From an uncultured Aliiroseovarius sp. (GTDB lineage: Bacteria; Pseudomonadota; Alphaproteobacteria; Rhodobacterales; Rhodobacteraceae), in the NCBI RefSeq assembly GCF_947497285.1, contig NZ_CANMFT010000001.1, positions 186,001 to 250,000 on the forward strand: DNA of 64,000 nucleotides, given 5' to 3'. Of the stretch, positions 1 through 7,480 are shown one piece after another. A model generated the notes under the pieces. It was not told the DNA's origin. It saw nothing but the letters and a program-made list of their open reading frames with translations, and did not search any database. Within the stretch, counting starts at the first letter, position 1. Every line of letters starts with the position of its first letter. The position numbers were made by a program, and so were the translations under genes.

Positions 1-951
1 ATGACTTCACTGATGAAAAAACTGGTGCTGGCTTCTGCCGTTGCCGCGGCGCCACTGATGGCTGCCACAAGCGCCTACGCGGACGGAGAGAAATACATTC
101 TGGTCAGCCACGCGCCGGACAGTGACAGCTGGTGGAACACGATCAAGAACGGCATCGCCTTGGCTGGTGAGCAAATGGGCGTCGATGTCGAATACCGTAA
201 CCCGCCAACAGGTGATCTGGCCGATATGGCGCGGATCATCGAACAGGCCGCAGCGTCCGGTCCGAACGGGATTATTACGACTCTGGCCGACTACGACGTG
301 CTCAGCGGCCCGATCAAAGCGGCTGTCGACAGTGGCGTGGACGTGATCATCATGAACACGGGCACCCCTGATCAGGCCCGCGAAGTCGGCGCCCTGATGT
401 ATGTCGGCCAGCCGGAATACGACGCAGGTCTTGCGGCTGGTGTTCGTGCAAAAGGTGACGGTGTGGGCAGCTTTCTGTGTGTGAACCACTACATCGTGCA
501 ACCGTCGTCGCAAGAACGGTGTCAGGGCTTTGCTGACGGTCTGGGCATCGAACTGGGCGACCAGATGATCGATGCCGGGCAAGACCCCGCCGAGATCAAG
601 AACCGTGTGCTGGCCTATCTGTCGGCCAACCCGGACACTGACGCGGTGCTGACGCTCGGACCGACCTCGGCGGACCCGACATTGCTGGCGTTAGAAGAAA
701 ACGGCATGGCCGGTGACATCTATTTCGGCACGTTCGATCTGGGCGGAGAAATTGTCAAAGGCATCAAGTCTGGTGTGATCCAATGGGGCATCGACCAACA
801 GCCCTTCCTGCAGGCCTATCTGCCGGTCGTGGTGATGACCAACTATCACCGCTATGGCGTGCTGCCGGGCAACAACATCAACTCGGGCCCCGGTTTCGTG
901 ACCGCGGACGGGCTGACCAAGATCGAGGAATACGCGGGCGAATACCGCTAA
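1..951 (+). CDS. Sugar ABC transporter substrate-binding protein
   Basis: This is a periplasmic binding protein of the ribose/fructose type (Peripla_BP family) that would capture a sugar-like ligand for the permease and ATPase encoded just downstream. The N-terminus has a Sec signal: lysines, a hydrophobic Ala/Leu stretch, and a likely cleavage after SAYA near residue 27. The mature part opens with the beta strand YILVSHAPDSDSWWN typical of the family and ends at 316 residues, a normal length. The ATG is the first base of the window, so upstream sequence and ribosome binding site cannot be judged; an in-frame ATG at base 13 (MKKLVLA) is an alternative start. Gene order (binding protein, permease, ATPase) resembles frcBCA, but the ligand cannot be read from sequence. 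Confidence 0.9.
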   Translation: MTSLMKKLVLASAVAAAPLMAATSAYADGEKYILVSHAPDSDSWWNTIKNGIALAGEQMGVDVEYRNPPTGDLADMARIIEQAAASGPNGIITTLADYDVLSGPIKAAVDSGVDVIIMNTGTPDQAREVGALMYVGQPEYDAGLAAGVRAKGDGVGSFLCVNHYIVQPSSQERCQGFADGLGIELGDQMIDAGQDPAEIKNRVLAYLSANPDTDAVLTLGPTSADPTLLALEENGMAGDIYFGTFDLGGEIVKGIKSGVIQWGIDQQPFLQAYLPVVVMTNYHRYGVLPGNNINSGPGFVTADGLTKIEEYAGEYR

Positions 952-965
952 TCTTCTGTCCACAC

Positions 966-996
966 GGGCGGCCAGAGCATTTTGGCCGCCCTTTTT
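966..996 (+). terminator. Intercistronic hairpin terminator after the binding-protein gene
   Basis: A perfect 9-bp stem (GGGCGGCCA at 966-974 with TGGCCGCCC at 983-991) has an 8-nt loop and is followed by TTTTT at 992-996. It lies between the binding-protein gene and the permease gene of the same operon. It probably ends most transcripts after the first gene and may protect that mRNA 3' end, giving more binding protein than membrane components. Confidence 0.85.
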
Positions 997-1041
997 GTCT
1001 CTTGAAACATCATGTCCTGACCAAGGACGTATGAGGCCATC

Positions 1042-2163
1042 ATGTCCAACGCACCAATTCCATCGGTTGTCGACGAACGGATCAAGACCCGTTCCAGATT
1101 CCGCGAAGCCATGATCCGCCCCGAGCTGGGCGGCATCGTCGGCACAATTGCCGTGTTCACCTTCTTTCTGCTGTTCGCCTTCGATAGTGGCATGTTCAAC
1201 AGCCAAGGGATCATGAACTGGTCGATCGTGTCGGCGCAATTCATGATCATCGCCGTGGGGGCGTGCCTGTTGATGATCGCGGGGGAGTTCGACCTGTCGG
1301 TCGGTTCGATGATCGGCTTTGCGGGCATGTTGATCGCGATCTTCTCGGTCACGATGGGCTGGCCGGTCTGGATGGCGATCTTGGTAACCTTCGCCATCTG
1401 TATCGCCATTGGGGGTTTGAACGGTTTTATCGTTGTGCGCACAGGGCTTCCCAGCTTTATCGTGACGCTGGCCTTCCTGTTCATTCTGCGCGGCTTTGCG
1501 ATTTTTCTGCCGCAACAGATCGAGCGTAAGACAATCATTGGCGGCATCAAGGATGTGGCCGAAGGCGATTGGCTGGCGGCCGTATTTGGCGGAAAGATCT
1601 TGGGGGGCATGTTCAACTGGCTGGGCGATGCAGGTCTGATCGCCACATTCGAGCGTGGCACCCGCAAGGGGCAACCGGTCGTCGATGGCATCCCCATGCT
1701 GATCATTTGGGCCATCATTCTGGTTATCCTGGGCCATGTTCTGCTGACCAAGACGCGTTTCGGAAACTGGATTTTCGCGGCTGGCGGCGACGCAGAGGCA
1801 GCCCGCAACTCGGGTGTGCCGGTCAATAAGGTCAAAGTCAGCATGTTCATGTTCACCGCATTTTGCGCCTGTGTTTTCGCAACTTGTCAGGTGATGGAGT
1901 TTGGCTCTGCCGGGTCCGATCGGGGTCTTCTGAAGGAATTCGAAGCGATCATCGCTGTGGTCATCGGGGGCGCGTTGTTGACGGGCGGCTATGGCTCGGT
2001 TCTGGGGGCGGCGCTTGGTGCGCTGATCTTCGGCGTGGTGCAGCAGGGCCTGTTCTTTGCCGGGGTGGAAAGCAGCCTGTTCCGCGTATTTCTTGGTGTG
2101 ATCTTGCTGTTTGCCGTGATCCTAAACACCTATATCCGTCGCATCATCACAGGGGAGCGTTGA
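1042..2163 (+). CDS. Sugar ABC transporter permease (BPD_transp_2 family)
   Basis: This is an inner-membrane permease of the RbsC/FrcC type, 373 residues, with an N-terminal cytoplasmic stretch of about 30 residues followed by many hydrophobic segments. Segments such as IAVFTFFLLFAFDSGMF, FMIIAVGACLLMIAGEFDLSVGS and FIVTLAFLFILRGFAIFL are characteristic. The GEFDLSVGSMIGFAG motif and the cytoplasmic loop near GGDAEAARNSGVPV, which contacts the ATPase, are family hallmarks. GAGG sits 6 nt before the ATG. It is separated from the binding-protein gene by a hairpin terminator and lies one base before the ATPase gene, so permease and ATPase are presumably read from terminator read-through. Confidence 0.93.
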   Translation: MSNAPIPSVVDERIKTRSRFREAMIRPELGGIVGTIAVFTFFLLFAFDSGMFNSQGIMNWSIVSAQFMIIAVGACLLMIAGEFDLSVGSMIGFAGMLIAIFSVTMGWPVWMAILVTFAICIAIGGLNGFIVVRTGLPSFIVTLAFLFILRGFAIFLPQQIERKTIIGGIKDVAEGDWLAAVFGGKILGGMFNWLGDAGLIATFERGTRKGQPVVDGIPMLIIWAIILVILGHVLLTKTRFGNWIFAAGGDAEAARNSGVPVNKVKVSMFMFTAFCACVFATCQVMEFGSAGSDRGLLKEFEAIIAVVIGGALLTGGYGSVLGAALGALIFGVVQQGLFFAGVESSLFRVFLGVILLFAVILNTYIRRIITGER

Positions 2164-2164
2164 T

Positions 2165-2953
2165 ATGAATCCCGAACACGCACCAATCATCCAGATGAAG
2201 AATATCGAAAAGCACTTCGGGTCTGTCATCGCGCTTGCCGGTGTCTCGCTGGATGTGTTTCCCGGTGAATGCCATTGCCTTCTGGGCGATAACGGCGCTG
2301 GCAAATCGACCTTCATCAAGACCATGTCCGGCGTGCATCAACCCACCAAAGGCGAAATCCTGTTCGAAGGTCACCCAATGCATTTTGCCGACCCGCGCGA
2401 TGCAATATCGGCCGGGATCGCAACGGTGCACCAGCACTTGGCGATGATCCCGCTGATGTCGGTTAGTCGCAACTTTTTCATGGGCAACGAGCCGGTGAAA
2501 AAAGTTGGCCCCTTGAATTTCTTCGATCACGACTATGCCAACCAAGTGACCATGGATGAGATGAGCAAGATGGGCATCAACCTGCGCGGACCGGATCAGG
2601 CCGTGGGCACGTTGTCTGGCGGTGAACGTCAGACCGTGGCGATTGCCCGCGCGGTCCATTTCGGCGCCAAGGTGCTGATCTTGGATGAACCGACATCAGC
2701 CCTTGGGGTGCGCCAAACCGCGAATGTTCTGGCCACCGTCGCGAAGGTTCGCAAGCAAGGCATCGCCGTGGTGTTCATCACCCACAACGTGCGCCATGCG
2801 ATGGCCGTGGGCGACCGCTTTACCGTTCTGAACCGTGGTCAGACACTGGGCACCGCACAGCGCGGTCAGATCACCCCCGAAGAGCTTCAGGACCTGATGG
2901 CAGGCGGGCAGGAACTGGTTGCTTTGGAGGGCAGCTTGGGCGGCACAGTCTAA
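2165..2953 (+). CDS. Sugar ABC transporter ATP-binding protein
   Basis: This 262-residue single-domain ATPase energises the sugar importer. Walker A is GDNGAGKST, the signature is LSGGERQ, and Walker B is VLILDEPTSALG followed by the switch histidine in ITHN. Ribose-type ATPases are often about 500-residue double domains; this one is the single-domain form seen in the FrcA branch. A GGGGAG sequence lies about 7 nt before the ATG, and the permease stop codon ends one base earlier. A strong terminator follows. Confidence 0.93.
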   Translation: MNPEHAPIIQMKNIEKHFGSVIALAGVSLDVFPGECHCLLGDNGAGKSTFIKTMSGVHQPTKGEILFEGHPMHFADPRDAISAGIATVHQHLAMIPLMSVSRNFFMGNEPVKKVGPLNFFDHDYANQVTMDEMSKMGINLRGPDQAVGTLSGGERQTVAIARAVHFGAKVLILDEPTSALGVRQTANVLATVAKVRKQGIAVVFITHNVRHAMAVGDRFTVLNRGQTLGTAQRGQITPEELQDLMAGGQELVALEGSLGGTV

Positions 2954-2967
2954 GGGGAAAGACATTG

Positions 2968-3012
2968 AGCGACCCTCCCGCTGGTGAACGCACCGGCGGG
3001 ACGGTCGCTTTT
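2968..3012 (+). terminator. Terminator of the ABC transporter operon
   Basis: A long stem pairs AGCGACC (2968-2974) and CCCGCTGGTG with CACCGGCGGG and GGTCGCT (3003-3009), with a short AACG loop and a TTTT tract. It closes the plus-strand operon immediately before the convergent catalase-like gene, which ends at 3017. Confidence 0.85.
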
Positions 3013-3016
3013 GTGC

Positions 3017-4216
3017 TCACTCAAACACCTCATCTCCGGTCGGCTCGATATGGTCGACCTTGTTCATGTGCTGCCTGAACCGCGCCAATTCCTGATACAT
3101 CCGCCTGCGCGCGCGGCTTTGATTGCCCAAGGGCCGGTGCGCGGGCAGGGAATGCCACGGGTTGATCCTCATGTTGCGTGCAAACGCCATTTGCGCAGGT
3201 TTTTCAAATTCTTGCATTGGTATGCGAATGCGCGCGACGGGGATCCATGGCGAAAGCTCCTCGGGCCAGAGCACCGAGGCGTCCTCGATCGGCATCAGGT
3301 GAGGGTCGGTTTGGATCTGCACGACCATGTCGAATTCCACCGGTTTTTCGCGCAAGGTTTTGGCCATGTTGTCACGCAGGTAATTGGGTGGCACGCGGCC
3401 AAACGGCACGCCGGGAATGTCCATGGGCACTTCGGTGCGCGGCACATAGGAATAGAGCATCGCCTGACCCTCGCCCATTAGGTAGGGCACGCAGCTGTAA
3501 TACCTGTGGCCAAGCGGGTTATATTGCGTCTCGTTCCAAAGCCCCTGCATCAGCATATCAAGCACATGGTTGTCCAAGGGATTGAGGAAATACCAAAGTG
3601 GTTCGTCAATCGTGCTCCAATATTGCAGCTTGGCGTTCTCGCGCGCGTCCGGTGTCACGAAGGTGGGCGTCACGACGGCGGGCCAGTCTTGCGTAAACTT
3701 TTCCTCGTCCATCAGTTTCGGGCCGGGCACATCCATGACTTTGACCGACATCGACCCGAAGCCCACGTCGCGAATATCCTCGGGCACGTCCGGCCCCGGT
3801 CCGGCGTATCGGATATATGCGGGATATTCCCGTTCGGTCGCAAACACCCCGTGGCGCAGATGGTCGGGCAGGTCGGGCAGCACGGTGAATGTGGCTTTGA
3901 CCAACCCGTGCGTCTTGGTGTTGCCGCCGCGTTCATACGCGCCGGGCTGGAAGTGCAGGTTCATCTGCTCGCGCATCTCGTCGATGATGGTTTGCAGCGC
4001 TTCCTCTTCCCAATCAAAGATTTTCTCTTCCGCCAATTCCAGCCCAAAGTCGTCGCGCTTGCGGTTCTTGAGCCGTTGGATCAATCGCGCCAGCGGGTCG
4101 CGGACCAGCGCGTTCAGGCGGCGGCGAAAGAACGGCTCTAACCGCCGTTCGAAATGCAGGCCAACCTGTGTCGCACGGTGGATCAGACGGCGGATCGGGA
4201 TCAGGATCGAGCGCAT
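3017..4216 (-). CDS. Catalase-family haem protein
   Basis: This 399-residue protein has the catalase fold signature but is shorter than a classical catalase (about 480 or more residues). A distal-histidine-like motif THGLVKATFTVLPDLP follows an N-terminal basic region. Near the C-terminus, the NPWHSLPAHRPLG block is followed by RARRRMY, which keeps the Arg-xxx-Tyr spacing expected for a proximal haem tyrosinate. This subtype resembles catalase-like proteins related to allene oxide synthases, which act on fatty-acid hydroperoxides, so peroxide or lipid-hydroperoxide breakdown are both possible. No signal peptide is visible. AGGAGA precedes the ATG by 6 nt. It is the last gene of a six-gene cluster, 9 nt after the DyP peroxidase gene. 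Confidence 0.85.
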   Translation of the reverse strand: MRSILIPIRRLIHRATQVGLHFERRLEPFFRRRLNALVRDPLARLIQRLKNRKRDDFGLELAEEKIFDWEEEALQTIIDEMREQMNLHFQPGAYERGGNTKTHGLVKATFTVLPDLPDHLRHGVFATEREYPAYIRYAGPGPDVPEDIRDVGFGSMSVKVMDVPGPKLMDEEKFTQDWPAVVTPTFVTPDARENAKLQYWSTIDEPLWYFLNPLDNHVLDMLMQGLWNETQYNPLGHRYYSCVPYLMGEGQAMLYSYVPRTEVPMDIPGVPFGRVPPNYLRDNMAKTLREKPVEFDMVVQIQTDPHLMPIEDASVLWPEELSPWIPVARIRIPMQEFEKPAQMAFARNMRINPWHSLPAHRPLGNQSRARRRMYQELARFRQHMNKVDHIEPTGDEVFE

Positions 4217-4225
4217 TCGGGTCTC

Positions 4226-5731
4226 CTATCTGCCGTGACGGGCGATGAATTGCAGGGCGCGCAGACCGGGCAGGAAGAAATAACCGCCGCCTTTTACGGT
4301 TACGAATTGCGGCAGGGGCGTGTGGCGCTCGTCGATCCCGTCGGCTTTCTGGATCGAGAACCCGTCGCTTGCGACCCCGCTGACCGGCGTGCGACCGCCA
4401 AGCAGGGGGTCGGCCTCCCCGGTCAGTCCGTTGAACTTGGGCGAGGCGATCCACGCGTTCTGAACAAACTCGAACTGCCGGACCAGATCGGCGCACAGGC
4501 AGATAAACAACAGCCCGCAATCGTCGGTTTTGGCGTCATTTTTCACTGCATCCCCGGGCGTCAATTTCGGGCCATAGACCCGCCCGCGCCGCACCAACCG
4601 GTGAAATCTGGTCGAGGCAACCAGGTCATGCCGCCCCGGCAGTTTATCGCGCCGCCTGCGGAACCCCAATGTGCTGAGCAACCAGCCAATGCGCCCCTCA
4701 AGCTGGTGCGGGTGGTCGCCGGTGCGGGGATTGGCGCGGCGGATATGCGCGCCAAGGGGGCATGACACGCCGTTAACATCGTCCTCATAAGTGAAGTCAT
4801 TGCTACGCGGCGACCCATCGATATCGTGGCGGCCGTGGATCAAGGAGGTGCCATCCCGTTCGCGCCCGACCATCTTGGCGGCCAGTGCGTCGCGGCGGGT
4901 TGGGTCCCCCTCGCTGGCCGCGTCCATGTAGCGCCAGAACCCCGGCACATCCTGCGCCAATTGGCGAAACACCAGATAGCTGCCGTTGCGCCCCAGATCA
5001 CGCAGATCTGGCGCGTCGGGGGCTTGAGCCAGCACGTCGCGACCCCGCACGCTTGCGTCAAGCAATGGCGAGGCCGAGCGCGCGTTGTATTCGTTGCGGT
5101 GCCCCAAGATGACCTCGCCGGGTGAGATCAGGTTGCTGTAATCCTCGCGCCCGTGTTTTGACGGCGGATGTGTGTTTTTCCAATCGACCTTTGGCTCGGA
5201 AATCCCGTCACGGAAGCCGAATGGTTCGATCCCTTCATTTGGACGGGTGGGAAAGCTCTGGACCAGATCGAACGCTGCGTTGAATTTAGGGCTTAGAACC
5301 TCTTTTCTCCAATCCTCCAAACCACCATTGCGCGCATAGAGCATGACCAGCAGGTGCGCGTTCGCCCCGTCCCAGGCCCACTTTTCGGGCGCATTCTGCC
5401 CCGTGTCGCCAAGCCGGCGTGACCGGCTATCCTCGCCCGCCATGCCCGACAGAAACGGCTGGGCGAAGCCTGAAGTGGCATTGTCTGACAGGCCAAACGC
5501 CGACAGGCCTGCGGCTGTGAAAGCGACTTGCAGGGCGGTGTCGGGGGGGCTGTCCAGCGTCTTCGCTGATGTCACCGGGGCGGTGCGCAACCACTCGCCT
5601 GCCGCCGCGGGGTCTTTGACGGTGCACAAGATGAACTCCGCCTCGACCAATGCGCCATGGCCGAACCGGATCAGCCCTTGCATGTCGTCAAATTCGACGG
5701 GATCAGAGGGTATGTTGGGCGTTTTGCTCAT
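4226..5731 (-). CDS. Dyp-type peroxidase
   Basis: This 501-residue haem peroxidase of the dye-decolorising family carries the key motifs in order: GFRDGISEP (about 172-180) with the catalytic Asp of GxxDG, CPLGAHIRRANPR (about 324-336) with the proximal haem His, and HRLVRRGRVYG (about 377-387) with the distal Arg. It would use peroxide to oxidise aromatic or other bulky substrates. No Sec or Tat signal is seen, so it is probably cytoplasmic or in an encapsulin-like setting, although no encapsulin gene is nearby. Its start overlaps the stop of the upstream 433-aa gene by 4 nt (ATGA), so the two are translationally coupled. Confidence 0.92.
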   Translation of the reverse strand: MSKTPNIPSDPVEFDDMQGLIRFGHGALVEAEFILCTVKDPAAAGEWLRTAPVTSAKTLDSPPDTALQVAFTAAGLSAFGLSDNATSGFAQPFLSGMAGEDSRSRRLGDTGQNAPEKWAWDGANAHLLVMLYARNGGLEDWRKEVLSPKFNAAFDLVQSFPTRPNEGIEPFGFRDGISEPKVDWKNTHPPSKHGREDYSNLISPGEVILGHRNEYNARSASPLLDASVRGRDVLAQAPDAPDLRDLGRNGSYLVFRQLAQDVPGFWRYMDAASEGDPTRRDALAAKMVGRERDGTSLIHGRHDIDGSPRSNDFTYEDDVNGVSCPLGAHIRRANPRTGDHPHQLEGRIGWLLSTLGFRRRRDKLPGRHDLVASTRFHRLVRRGRVYGPKLTPGDAVKNDAKTDDCGLLFICLCADLVRQFEFVQNAWIASPKFNGLTGEADPLLGGRTPVSGVASDGFSIQKADGIDERHTPLPQFVTVKGGGYFFLPGLRALQFIARHGR

Positions 5732-7029
5732 ATCTTCGACAACCAGTTGCGCAGGGCCTTGGCGCCATCCGGGCGTCTCTCCAACCCTTTGCGGATTTCA
5801 CTGTTGCGTGCCATGTCGCGCGCGGTCAGGCCGGGATAGGCTTTGTACCAGACCTGCGTGGGCAGTTGGCGATTGCGCAAGTAGCGCTTGAACTTGTCCT
5901 CTTGTTCCGCGCCGCCCTTGATCAGAAAGCGTGTCGAAGGGTAGCCAACGCCGTTTGAAAAGACGAGGTTCAAGCCCCACGCGACCTTGTTCACAAAATC
6001 ATCCATATAGCTTTCCACCGCCCCGTCATAATTGCTGCAAAACATCACCCGGCGTTTGCCGTCCAAGAAAACCCAGCGCGCGAAGTGGATCGTCTGCACG
6101 CGGGTCAGATAGCCGCGCCCAAAGATGTGGCGGGCTGAATAGTTGACCAAATAGAGCGCTGCGGTCGCGATCATCCGCCGGAACGGGCCGGGCTTCACGT
6201 CACCGAAGGCGGAAAACGGGTTGGTCACATCATGGTCTTCATAGCGGCCCAAATCGGCGATGCGGGCGTCGGCTGGACGGGGAAGGATCTCTGGGTCCGA
6301 ACGCTCGTGCATACGCAGGCGGATCACGAAAAACGGCAGAGCCAGCAGCAAAAGAGGGGAGATCATCAACAAGATCAGCGGCAAGCTGATCAGGTCAATC
6401 CAGTTGGCCAACCGCTCGCGCAGTGTTGTGCGCGCAGGCGGGGTCAGGTGAAGCACGCCACTGGCTCTCTCGCGGCGCACATAATCTACCAACCGCTCGT
6501 GGATTTCGAACGGGTCGGCGGATCCGCGGGCGTTCACCACGTTCGCCAGTTCGTCATGCAAGGCGGCGGCCAAAGCGGCTTCCTCGTGGACCTGACGCAC
6601 GGTGCGACCGCGCGTGTTGATGTAATTGGCAGACTCTCTGACGTTATGGTCTTCCATCCAGCGCAAAAGATCTGTGCCTTGGTCTACGCCCTCGCAATGA
6701 CTGAAAACCTCCATCAACCCATCGGCACAGTGGACCATCAGTTCTTTCAAAAACGTCTGCCGATCCCCGTCAACATCACCAAGAAAGGCAAGCTGCATCG
6801 GATACGGCTGCGGTTCCTGACCATAGGCTTCGATATCGCGCCATGTGTTCGCCTCGACCAGAAAGAAGCGCGCGACATGCAGCTGGTCGAACCTGCCAAA
6901 AGGCACAAGCGCGTTTTCGGGATCAGCGAGGCCCGGTTTCAGGGTCATGCCTAGCAGCAGCGACTCCAATTCTTCTGCCCGGCCTTCCGCGACCGGGGCG
7001 AGGATGAAGAATGTGTCCTGCTGCGTCAT
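5728..7029 (-). CDS. Membrane protein of unknown function with an internally duplicated domain
   Basis: I do not recognise a named family. The 433-residue protein has two related halves. The first (about residues 44-115) contains FGRFDQLHVARFFLVE, then FLGDVDGD and GLMEVFSHCEGV. The second (about 305-370) contains TRVQTIHFARWVFLDG, then FCSNYDGA and GLNLVFSNGVGY. Both share an HxAR-hydrophobic strand, a DG turn and a GLxxVFS element, consistent with a duplicated alpha/beta ferredoxin-like domain of the sort found in DyP-related proteins. A pair of hydrophobic segments at about 218-245 (LISLPLILLMISPLLLLALPF) separates the halves and should anchor the protein. It is coupled to the DyP gene by a 4-nt overlap and follows the 147-aa gene closely. 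Confidence 0.85.
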   Translation of the reverse strand: MTQQDTFFILAPVAEGRAEELESLLLGMTLKPGLADPENALVPFGRFDQLHVARFFLVEANTWRDIEAYGQEPQPYPMQLAFLGDVDGDRQTFLKELMVHCADGLMEVFSHCEGVDQGTDLLRWMEDHNVRESANYINTRGRTVRQVHEEAALAAALHDELANVVNARGSADPFEIHERLVDYVRRERASGVLHLTPPARTTLRERLANWIDLISLPLILLMISPLLLLALPFFVIRLRMHERSDPEILPRPADARIADLGRYEDHDVTNPFSAFGDVKPGPFRRMIATAALYLVNYSARHIFGRGYLTRVQTIHFARWVFLDGKRRVMFCSNYDGAVESYMDDFVNKVAWGLNLVFSNGVGYPSTRFLIKGGAEQEDKFKRYLRNRQLPTQVWYKAYPGLTARDMARNSEIRKGLERRPDGAKALRNWLSKI

Positions 7030-7036
7030 TGGGGCC

Positions 7037-7480
7037 TCAGGTTTCCGCGTTGAAATCGAGGGCGAAGTCGATCAGCCGCGTGTCGTCCCAATAGACCTTG
7101 CCCAGATACATGCCCGGCCCGATCTGGCGGATCTCATCGCGGATCCACTGGGCGACGATCGAGGTGTCGGAATAATCCAGCACGATACATTCCTTGCCGT
7201 CCAGCCAGCTTTTGTCCTTATAGACCTTGGCCAAGATGGCGTTCAGCCCGAAGGGCAAGATGCGGTTTTTCAGCACGCATTTCTCGGCGTCAAACACCTT
7301 GCCTTGCCACGCAAACCCGTTGATGAAGCGCGAAATCAGCGGTGTGAACCGGGTGCCCGGCGCGATGATCGCGGTGCCCTCGGCCTCGCCATCAGGGATC
7401 TCACCGGCATTGGACACGGTGAACAGCGCGTCCAACTCGTCCTGCTCCATGTCCATCAGGGTATCAATATCATATTTCAT
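7037..7480 (-). CDS. Conserved hypothetical protein in the GMC/DyP redox cluster
   Basis: I do not recognise this 147-residue protein. It is acidic at the N-terminus (MKYDIDTLMDMEQDELDALF) and then appears to form a compact beta-rich domain with the segments LISRFINGFAWQGKVFD, GKECIVLDYSDTS and YLGKVYWDDTRLIDFALDF. No cysteine pair, signal peptide or membrane segment is visible. The single-domain size and beta-barrel-like rhythm would suit a small ligand- or lipid-binding protein, but that is inference. The start overlaps the end of the GMC oxidoreductase gene by 11 nt, which marks it as part of the same transcript. Confidence 0.8.
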   Translation of the reverse strand: MKYDIDTLMDMEQDELDALFTVSNAGEIPDGEAEGTAIIAPGTRFTPLISRFINGFAWQGKVFDAEKCVLKNRILPFGLNAILAKVYKDKSWLDGKECIVLDYSDTSIVAQWIRDEIRQIGPGMYLGKVYWDDTRLIDFALDFNAET

